Positions 1 through 7,520 of a stretch of DNA of 15,960 nucleotides are shown here, one piece after another. Source of the stretch: Acanthamoeba lenticulata (Eukaryota > Discosea > Longamoebia > Acanthamoebidae); contig NAVB01001225.1 in NCBI GenBank assembly GCA_002179805.1, positions 1 to 15,960 on the forward strand, in the 5' to 3' direction. The position numbers and the translations under genes were made by a program. How positions within the stretch are numbered: the first letter of the stretch is position 1; each line of letters opens with the position of its first letter. The notes under the pieces were generated by a model. The model ran no database searches. It saw only the letters and a program-made list of their open reading frames with translations, and was not told where the DNA came from.

Positions 1-65
1 TTCATGAGATTTTAATAGTAATAAAAAAGAAAATAATCTCAAGCTCTAGGGAAGGGAGGAGTTAC

Positions 66-1736
66 CTTGATGCGAACGGGAGTGGAACACTTGGAACAGG
101 GCTGCATCTTCTCGATGTTCATGGGGATGACGCGCTCCTTCTCCTCGCGCTTCTTGCGGGCCTTTTCTTCCTCCTCCTTCCGGCGCTGCTCGTCCTCGAG
201 TTCCTTCTTCTTCCGCTGCTTCTCGAGGATCTTCTGCTTCATCACCTCCTGTCGCCGCCGCTCCTCGTCTTCGATGCTCCGGAACGGAATCAAGTCCGGG
301 TTGCCTGCAAACACAAACAAACACAACACCACCACGAGGTTGAGCTCATTACCATCCACCACCGTCATCTTCACGAGACCAGCACACGAGGCGCGAGGAG
401 GACGCGCACCTGTCAAGACCTGGACGGTGTCGGATGGGAAAACGCCGATTTTGTCGCCCAGCGTGCCCCACCAGTAGGTCTCGTCCTCGGACAGGAGGGC
501 GTCAACCACGAACGTTTGGTTCTCCTTGAAGGTCAGCTCCATGTCGTCTTGGCCATAGTAGTCCGTGATGGCGATCACCCGCACTTCACCGGCGGCTCGG
601 CCCACGTGCTCGGGCTCCTGTTCTCCCCACGTCCATCCATCCATCGATGAGCTCGTTGTTTGTGGTAATGCAAGATGATGGTGATATCGCGTCACGCGTA
701 CCGAAGGCGGCTTGGCAGTCTCCTCAGCCGCGTTGCTCGTGGTCGGTTCCGTGTTTGTGGACTCGGCTTTCTGACTGGCGGCGGCCTCCTTTGCTTCTTC
801 GGCTGGGCGACTCGCCTCCGGGCTGGCCGTGGTGGCAGGCGTTGCGGCGTGCGGCTCTTCCTTGGTTTGTTCCTCCGTGGGCTGCGCAGGCGGGTCCTCC
901 TCGGGTTTTTCCTTCTTGGAGGCCTCAGCAGCGGGGCTAGCAGGCGCCGCCTCTTCAGAGGACTCTTGTTGCTTCTGTGACTGCTGCTGTTGCTCTTGTT
1001 CAGGCTGTTGCTGGTGTTGTGCGTCATCACCATCCTCTTCGCCGTCCCCTTCTATGCTCTTGAGGGGCAGCTGCGAATTGTGATCCCCGCGTCAACTTGT
1101 GTCTCGCACAACGTAGGAGAAGAAGAACAAGAAGCGTACCTGGTCAGGGTCGCCACGAAGCACCTGTACGCACTCAGCTGGAAAGATGCCCTCTGCGTTT
1201 TTTATCCTACCCCACCAACAGGCTTCATCCTCCTGTTATCGCTGGTGGATGAGCTTCTTGTTGTTTGCGCTACGCGCCTCAAAAAAGAAAGAGAGGAGTA
1301 CAAAGAAAATACAAAAAAAAACTTGTAAAAAAAAATAACAGCACGTGCGCCCAGAGCGTTGGACAAGGGCAAGAGGGGTGGAAGATGCGAGCGAACGCAC
1401 CGCAAGGCGAGCGAACACGACAAAGGAGTCGTCTTCAAAAAAGCCCAATTCCTCTTCGTGCTCCGCGCGGAAGTCGCACACAGCTATGACTTTTACCTCC
1501 TGCCCCCACGTCAACAACCGGACATAAACATCGAAAGAAGAGGAAAGGCATGACCAACCATGATGATCTAGATGTAATGATCCTGTGTACTCGCCTTCAG
1601 AAGGCTCCTTTCTTCGGGGGGGGGGCCCTGCCGTGTGTGTTGTCTCCCGGGCTCTGCGTGGTTTGGCGTTCTTGTGTGCGAAGGCCCGCGCGGCGACCAT
1701 CTGGGCAGGCGCAAGCAAATTAATTTTGCCAGGCAA
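66..1736 (-). CDS. Two-SH3-domain protein with charged coiled-coil, 3' end outside the window
   Basis: Not recognised as a named gene; it looks like a cytoskeletal or signalling adaptor (inference). Exon model on the minus strand: 1736-1401, 1232-1140, 1070-410 and 304-66; all junctions are in phase, and a GTAACT donor at 65 shows the gene continues left. SH3 domain 1 (about residues 80-138) is split by an intron and shows AVCDF, ELGF, the WWG pair and GIFP. SH3 domain 2 (about 305-362) shows AITDYY, ELTF, YWWG and GVFP. The two domains align closely across the 1401/1232 junction, which fixes that splice. Between them lies a Gln/Glu/Ala/Pro-rich low-complexity linker. After domain 2 comes a highly charged Glu/Lys/Arg helix (about 372-425), probably a coiled coil, then a CSKC motif that could bind zinc with residues beyond the edge. 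The start is weak: ATG at 1736 or 1700 is simply the open frame, and its first 75 residues look poorly coding. SH3 calls are firm; the 5' end is not. Confidence 0.72.
618..701 (-). other. Possible in-frame intron before SH3 domain 2
   Basis: An 84-base stretch between a GTACGC donor and a GAACAG acceptor lies inside the long exon of the SH3 protein. Its length is divisible by three and it has no stop, so the frame stays open whether or not it is spliced. It would encode a His-rich segment of low coding quality, and its size and donor resemble the other introns here. It lacks a pyrimidine tract. I cannot decide between exon and intron from sequence. Confidence 0.4.
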
Positions 1737-1781
1737 CAGTTGGACTCCAAAAAGAAAAAAGAAAAAGAAGAGAAAACAGCT

Positions 1782-4420
1782 TCAAGCCGTTGGGTCTTTG
1801 CTCTCGTTGGAGGATGTCACAACGACCGAGCTCTCTCCTCCCTCAGCGGCTGCGACCGCCTTCTTTCCCTTCTTGCGGTTCTTCCGCCTCTTGTTCTTGC
1901 CACCACCTGAAGAAGTGGAGCTTCCGTCGGCGGAGGCGGCCGGCGCGGCGGCTGGGCTGGGCTGGCCACCGTTGTTGACCTCGCCCTTGAGCAGCCGGAT
2001 GGCGTCGAGCGTGCGGTGAAGGATTTCCTTCTCCTTTACGCGCAGCAGCGTCACCGCCCTCATGTTGGGGGTCAAGCTCGTCGATCGAAGAGCCGCCTGG
2101 TCATCCTGTGTGGCCATCAAGCAGCAGCAGCAGCAGCAGTAGCAGCACGGTTAGGTCCTGCCTCAACGCGAGCGAGTGGCGTGACCAAGGGTCTCTCACC
2201 TGGAGGGTGGTCGGGTACTGCGCAAGCAGTGCGCGACACTTGGCTTCGGCCAGCTGGAGGGCGGCCAGCTCGTTGCGATCGTTGAGCTTGACCCTGGGGT
2301 CGTACACTGGGGTCTCCACAACCTGTCCATTCGTTTGGTGCTCCCCGTTCTGCTCCACCGCCTTGTTCGCCTCCTGGTACGCATGACACAGGATCCTTAT
2401 CAACAGGTGCGAGCAGATAGGACACCCACGTTGGGCAGTTTGCCAAAGGGCAGATAGATACCCTGCTGTCGTAGGCGCTCAACACTTGCTGGAGCTCCTC
2501 CTGATTCATGGCATGAATCCTCAAGAACGCCATCAAGTCGACGGCCAGCCCAAGGCCGTAAAGGTAGAATTGCGAATCCCTGCACATCAATTTTCATTGG
2601 CGCCACTCGTCAGTTGGATCCCTCGTGGCCCGCGAGGCAGGCAAGCTGCGGAGGCAGGGCGCTGAGACTTAAGCGTACATCTTCATGTTGTTGAGGTGGA
2701 GCAGGCGAAGCTTGTCTTTGATGTGCTCCGCGTCGGGCGCGAGCCTCGCGCGGATGGCCAACGCGTCGAAGCGGTTGCTCTCATGCACGAAGCCCGCATG
2801 CAGCAACAAGTCCGAGTTGGGCCGTGGGCCGTAGAAGATGTAGATCTGCTCGCCCTTCTTGTAGGCCCGCATGGCGTGCGATTCGGTCGAGTCGCTGTTG
2901 ACGTCCCAGAACGTTTGCAGCTGTTCCCCCACCCCCCAAGTCAACACAAATTTGATAATAAATTACAAGAAGAGAGGAGAGAGAGAGAGAAGCAAGGGGT
3001 GGAGGAGAGGAGATGTACGTCGCCGTGCTCGTGATTACACATGTCCCAGCCTGGTATCAGGGCGTATTCCGACTGACCGTTGTTCCCTCGCTGAGGGACC
3101 TGATTCTGCCTGGAGCCCACAGCCGACATGGCCCAAATGAACTCTTCCCACGTGAACGCGTTGATGTGCAGGATGTCCTTGCGGATCTGGTATTTGTGTC
3201 ACGAATGGGTCTCGAGTTAACCCTTCACGACAGCGGAGGAAAGAGAAAGCGAACCTGGAAAAGGTCGTGAATGTAGGTGTACTGGATCGCAACCGTTGCG
3301 ATGACCTTGATGGCGTTGGTGAAAGTGGGCGAGCCACGCAAGCCCTCAAGCTCATCGAGCGTGAAATAGAGACACGTTCCGTAAGTCTTGGGTAGCGTTT
3401 CTGTTCAATTTGAAGAGCAGGACGCAGAGACAGGATCAGACGCCGTCATCAACAAGACAGATAAGACGCTGCCGCAATATAAGGCAAACTCGGACATGAT
3501 CTCGCGTACTGATGTATGGAGTCCAGAACGAAGAGTGATTGTGCTTCTCGACGAGGAGGTGAAGGGCGAGACACAGGCTGGGCGACTGGGCCAGGAACTT
3601 GTCCGTCTTCAGTAACTGACCAAGGGGCGTGTGTTGCAGGGTCTGACAGGAGAACATCAACTTGCGCGGAACCTACACGTGCGTATCATGGAAGGTTGTG
3701 TCAGTTGCTGACACTGTCGCAAAGCGGAGAGCTCTTCCGCGCGGCGCAATGCAATGGAAAAAGAAAAAGAGAAGAAAGAAGCTGAGACCTGAAGGAAGGG
3801 CTCGCCCTTCTTAAAGTCTCGCTTGGCCACGACGCCGCTGCCTTCGGCTAAGTTGGCGATGAACTGAACACCGTCCAGCCACTTGGCGTCGAGGCCATTT
3901 TTCAACAGCCACGCACACAAATGATCCAGGTCATCTTGGCTAGGACCCAAAGGTTCCACACCTGAAGCGCAAAAACCAAAGCGTCCGTTTAGATATCTAA
4001 AAAAAAATTATTATTATTATTATTATAATATAATGCAGATAAGGGGGCATCTCACTGCGACATCTTGCAGCAAAAATGCAAAAAGAAAAACAAAGATTGG
4101 AGAACAATTCGAAGCGGTGGGTTATGACTTGCAAATTAAGGGGCGGGGTGGCCACCTTTCTTTTTCTTGTGCTGGCGGCGCTTGAGCTCCTGCAAGGCCG
4201 CGTGGAGCTGTTGGAAGGCCGTCCACTTTTCCTCTTCGCTTCGAGCTTGGGCCACAACCTCATGGGCCACTGGGGCATGTTACATTTTATAATTTTAAAA
4301 GGAACAACAAAATGAGTGCCGGGAATTCGTTTGCATTGATAGGCATTGAGGGCCGCAATACGCACACGCCGATACGCGTTGAGTAGTGTGTTTGATCTGT
4401 GCCATGGTGGCCGCGTTCAT
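1782..4420 (-). CDS. SETD3: SETD3-like actin-histidine N-methyltransferase (SET plus Rubisco LSMT substrate-binding domain)
   Basis: By homology it transfers a methyl group from AdoMet to a histidine of actin. Ten exons (minus strand): 4420-4366, 4269-4156, 3961-3789, 3672-3510, 3400-3255, 3186-3019, 2920-2679, 2579-2462, 2373-2200, 2105-1782; phases close throughout, giving 558 residues (human SETD3 is 594). Seen: a helical N-terminus; SET start near 75 with VVAKRDF then VPRKL; a middle stretch FWTPYI-KTLPKTYGT; SRQNQVP; the AdoMet-site ALIPGWDMCNH (Asn268-His269); and EQIYIFYG with the catalytic-type Tyr303. The C-terminal substrate-binding domain shows FLRIHAMNQEEL, NELAALQ and LLRVKEKEIL. 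The last 80 residues are low complexity with a Lys/Arg patch. Cytosolic; no signal peptide or membrane segment. A second ATG at 4405, six codons in-frame after the first, sits in GCCACCATGG and may be the main start. The gap between its stop and the SH3 gene start is under 50 bases. Confidence 0.88.
2121..2146. repeat. CAG/CTG triplet repeat in an intron
   Basis: A run of about eight CAG units (one interrupted as TAG) lies inside intron 9 of the SETD3-like gene (2106-2199). It is read as CTG in the transcript and forms part of the sequence before the CACACAG acceptor. It is therefore a non-coding microsatellite, although it resembles a polyglutamine tract on the other strand. Confidence 0.85.
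4007..4028. repeat. ATT triplet repeat in an intron
   Basis: About seven ATT units, preceded by an A run, lie in the longest intron modelled here (3962-4155, 194 bases) of the SETD3-like gene. The tract is strikingly AT-rich beside GC-rich exons. Variable tract length would explain the large intron size. Confidence 0.85.
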
Positions 4421-4686
4421 CTTTCTTCTTCTTCTTCTCTCTCACTCTCTTCCAAGAGCGCAGACCAGGGGTAGAAACACAAAAAATTGAGGCGACACAA
4501 CCTGGGCGCTTAACCCCCAAACGACAACGCCAAAGAGGGCTCTCTTCGCGCTACACGTGAGACCAAGTAATTTCCCCCTTTCACTCCATCGCACCACCAC
4601 CAGAACCTGAAGAGAAAAAACAATAAATTGCGCGGGAGTGTTATCCTCCTCGCGTGTAGCCGCCCTTTTGCTGGGGCCGAAGAGAG
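4421..4686. promoter_or_regulatory. Divergent intergenic region, SETD3-like gene and MBD-like gene
   Basis: Upstream sequence shared by two diverging genes. Directly before the minus-strand start is a CTT-rich tract (about 4421-4440), read as GAA-rich in that 5' leader. An open minus-strand frame runs from about 4747 through here, but it has no family similarity and ends in valine and phenylalanine runs, so I do not call it. On the minus strand TCTCTTCAG (ending near 4607) looks like a 3' splice site, so a 5'-leader intron is possible. No clear TATA box was found inside this interval. Confidence 0.45.
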
Positions 4687-4836
4687 ATGCAACAACAACA
4701 ACAGCTGCACGCTCCTCAGGAAATCTCTTCTTCTCAATCATTTCCATCTTCTTCTACTACTTTACCGCTCCCCGCCACAGTGAAACCTCCCCCGACAGCT
4801 GAAGTGGTAAGGGAGGAGGAGGACCTAGAACCTAAG
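4687..4836 (+). CDS. Candidate extra first exon of the MBD-like gene
   Basis: ATG at 4687 opens exactly 50 codons with no stop: a glutamine run, then Ser/Pro/Thr-rich sequence, then the acidic REEEDLEPK. This composition resembles the tail of the downstream protein. The exon ends at a GTATAT donor. Joining to the acceptor GAACAG at 4961-4966 (intron of 130 bases) keeps the frame and replaces the first six residues of the 4949 start, so the acidic end would abut the basic KRGPKRRF segment. The acceptor has no pyrimidine tract, and the better-looking TTTGCAG at 4867-4873 leads straight into stops. Alternatively this stretch is promoter: TATATATTAA at 4838-4847 could be a TATA box for a start at 4949. 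Confidence 0.42.
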
Positions 4837-4948
4837 GTATATATTAACCCCTAAAAACCATCTTTATTTGCAGGGATAGTAAGTTGCCGTCGTTTGGGGC
4901 CTGCTCTCTCGCTCTTCCACTGACACGGCACTGTTTTGTGCACGCTAC

Positions 4949-6475
4949 ATGGGGCGCGGAGAACAGAAAAGGGGCCCGAAGCGGCGATTCAAGCGAGGAG
5001 GCTCCCAAAAGCACGTGGACGCACGCAAACGGCTGCAGGAGCATCGACAACGCTGGCTCCGCCAGGTACCACCACCCTCTGCTCCACCCTTCCTCGAAAC
5101 TTTCAACACTCGCGCAAGTAGCGAGTGTTTATTTTTATTCTTCGTTTCTCGGCAACGCGTTCGGCACGACCAGGCTCATCTTTGCTCTTCTTCTTCTTCT
5201 TGTTCCTCCTCCTAAAGCTTCAGGACTCGGATGGCACCGATATCATAGAATCTGGGGCCGACTTTGTTGCCGGGGGCAGTGGGAGTGATGATAGCGACGT
5301 GCCCGTTTCGGCGCCGGAACCTACGCCTCTGGTGATGCCCGTGCCGCCTCCCCCTTCGGTGGTCTCGCCCACTACGAGTACAGACGAACCGGTGAGTGCA
5401 GCGGCCACCAAGAAGCGGACAGTCAGGCGGAAGGAGAGCGAGCGTCTCTTGGCCGAGGTCAAGGGTAAGCAGGCACCGGTAGGTCCACCCTTGGATGCGG
5501 TGGCCCTCGCCAGTGGCTGGAAGACCATTACCCAGTACGCTGACGCCTGCGCAGCCCGATGCCGTGTGCAATACGTTCTCACATTATCCCACTCGCGCGT
5601 GTGCAGAATGAAGAAGGGCGTGGCGGGCACCGAGGAAGAGACGGTCTATGTCGGGCCTGACGGCAAGGAGTATCGATCCTTGCGACTCGTGAAGCGCATA
5701 ATTGAGGGAAACAAGTACAGAAAATATGACGACGACGATGAGGACCATCGCCACGACACCAATGACGGCAGCAAAGGCACACAATTGGACAAGGCCTCGG
5801 CTCCTGCAGCCAAGCGAGTTCAGCGCATCAAGGAAATCAAGGAAGAAGTGCATGAAACAAGCCCGACCACTAGCGTAGAGGTGCTTTGCGCCTGCCTTCC
5901 CGCGTCCCTCTATCTCCTCTTGCCAGAAGGTTGCTAAGATCATGCGATCACTCTTTGGGGTCTTCACCCTCTGAGGCGCCTCAGAGCTCGATGCTGGAAG
6001 TGGCCCAATTTCTCGATGCTCTTGCCTCGGCGGCAGTCGGTTCTGACACCAAGGCCCCTCTGTCAGCGACATCGCCACCCGAAAGGCCGTCAGGCGGCAG
6101 GGGCAAGAGGCCAAGGTGGGCCACGAAGGCCCAGTTCCAGGTTGAGTTGCGCGAGGAGCCCGAGGCACGAGAGGAAGTCGAGGCCAGCAGCGATAGCAGT
6201 GACGAAGAGATGCACCTGCCCCGGCCCAAGCGGCCAGCCCTCCAGCTTTCTACAGCCCAGCAGCCGGCCAATCCCTCGCCGCTCGTGGTCGACACTCGAA
6301 GCCGCTTGGAGGCGATCATAAAGCGATGCCAACTGGGCACGCTCTCTGGTCTCTCCGCATCCTCGGATAACCCTGAGGGGCTCAGCACCATGGCGCAACA
6401 CATGCCCAGTCGTCAGGGCTCGCCCGGACACACGGGCTCTCCGCTCCCTCCACTTCCTCGTGCCAATGCCACCTC

Positions 6476-6506
<31 letters not shown>

Positions 6507-7262
6507 GAGGACAACGATCAAAACTCAGAAGAGCAAAAGGTTAAAACAGTGATGCGCCAGCTGCTCCACCACTTTGCCCTCCACCAACAACAACAAGCGC
6601 CGGCGGTGTCAACTACATCAACGATGAGCCCTCCTGACGCGGCGGTTCCTCCTCGCCCCAGCCCGTCCGCAGCTCCATCCGCGCGCCCGGCCAAGCCAGC
6701 CGCTGAACTTCGCTCTCTTCCGCTTCTGGCTCCCGCGCTCCGGCCGCAGCCGACCACTGGTGGTACCACCAGCCCGGCCCTGTGGTCATTGGCCTCTACT
6801 TCGTCATCTTCCTCCGCTCCACTCACTCTCTCCTCACCCTCGACGACAACGACGTCTTCTTTCTCATCAACGTCAGGATCATCCTCGTTGTTCTCCTCTG
6901 TTGCCCTTTCTGCTGGGCCAGTATCGCCCGCGGCTTCTTCTTTTTTGCCTGCGTCATCTCCGTCTTCTTCTTCTTCTTCTTCTTCGTTGTTGGTTCCCCT
7001 CGTGCCGCTCATGCTCCAGTCCCGACAACACGCGCTCACTTCGGTTCCAACGCTTCCGCCGCCACGAGCCGGTTCAAGCCCAGGAGTTGCGCTTCCCCCA
7101 ATCACCACTCTCTTGAGCTCTGTTATCCGCCAGCAAGGGCAGCAGCTTCCTCTCCTCCCTCCTCCCGCACCACCACCACCGACGACGAACCTTCCGCCCG
7201 CGCCACGGGCTCTCGCGGCCGAGGGCACGCCACTTGCATCATCTCGTCCGCAGCTCGGCTGA
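4949..7262 (+). CDS. Methyl-CpG-binding-domain-like (MBD) protein with Gln/Ser/Pro-rich tail
   Basis: Probable nuclear DNA-binding protein. Exons 4949-5065, 5224-5534, 5607-5880 and 5985-7262 give 659 residues with all phases closed. Residues 1-39 are strongly basic (KRGPKRRFKRGG), then comes an acidic Ser/Pro linker. Joining exons 2 and 3 creates, at about 134-180, an MBD pattern: SGWKTITQMKKG, ETVYVGPDGK, EYRSLRLVKRII. This matches the family's GW, YYxxPxGKxxRS and hydrophobic helix layout; the loop is short. After it come an Asp/Glu/His-rich stretch and a helix with KEIKEE. Exon 4 is low complexity: a run of ten Gln (6477-6506), Ser runs and Pro-rich segments, with one predicted helix around KVKTVMRQLLHHF. 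Intron 3 could end at 5975 or 5984. A strong-looking acceptor at 5926 would make a 46-base intron and an early stop at 5972. MBD folds also occur in proteins that do not read 5-methylcytosine, so the methyl-binding role is inference. Confidence 0.66.
6477..6506 (+). repeat. CAG repeat encoding ten glutamines
   Basis: Nine CAG and one CAA codon encode an uninterrupted polyglutamine tract in the low-complexity tail of the MBD-like protein. A shorter CAA run near 6586 encodes four more. Unlike the intronic CAG tract at 2121, this one is coding. Confidence 0.9.
6964..6985 (+). repeat. TCT/TTC triplet repeat encoding serines
   Basis: A tandem TCT tract within the last exon of the MBD-like gene encodes part of a polyserine segment. 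The flanking 6790-6985 region is also serine and threonine-rich, giving strong strand asymmetry and long open frames on both strands that are only compositional shadows. Confidence 0.85.
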
Positions 7263-7520
7263 CGTGGCCGTAAAACCGCAGCTGTCCCGAGCATTTTTCT
7301 GTACAAAATGAACAGTCGTCGCCCACGACGGACACACAAGAAACGCCAACCGCGGGTGGCGCACGCGGTGTGGAAGCGAAAGAAAAGTGAGGAGATCCAC
7401 AAAACACGAGCCAGAAGCCCTTTTAGCGACATACGGGAGCCTCATTCGCTGCACGTGCCCGCTTCGCGCCACGAGTGTCTTGGGGATGTGTTGGTGCGGC
7501 AGCCAGATAGAAATAAAAAG
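7263..7520 (+). promoter_or_regulatory. Intergenic region before the hybrid kinase, with an open upstream frame
   Basis: 258 bases between the MBD-like stop and the preferred kinase start. An in-frame ATG at 7308 would add 71 mostly basic residues to the kinase (SRRPRRTHKKR near its start). The frame is open throughout, but the added part has no domain. The ATG at 7521 follows an A-rich leader (AAATAAAAAG), which I prefer. No AATAAA polyadenylation signal was seen after the MBD-like stop. Confidence 0.4.

Noticed and set aside
2400..2461. Frameshift in the SETD3-like gene between the two parts of the substrate-binding domain
   Set aside because: The apparent frame change is fully explained by an 88-base intron (2374-2461) with GT and AG ends in phase 0.
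4442..4747. Minus-strand open frame of about 100 codons upstream of the SETD3-like gene
   Set aside because: No family similarity, hydrophobic Val/Leu runs, and it overlaps a plausible exon on the other strand. At most it is a leader exon.
5985..7262. Separate gene starting at ATG 5991
   Set aside because: It would leave almost no intergenic space after a stop at 5972, and phase-0 splicing from 5880 joins it naturally to the MBD-like exons.
6518..7432. Long open minus-strand frame opposite the MBD-like exon 4
   Set aside because: It is a compositional shadow of Ser/Pro codons, with Glu/Asp and Gly runs and no domain.
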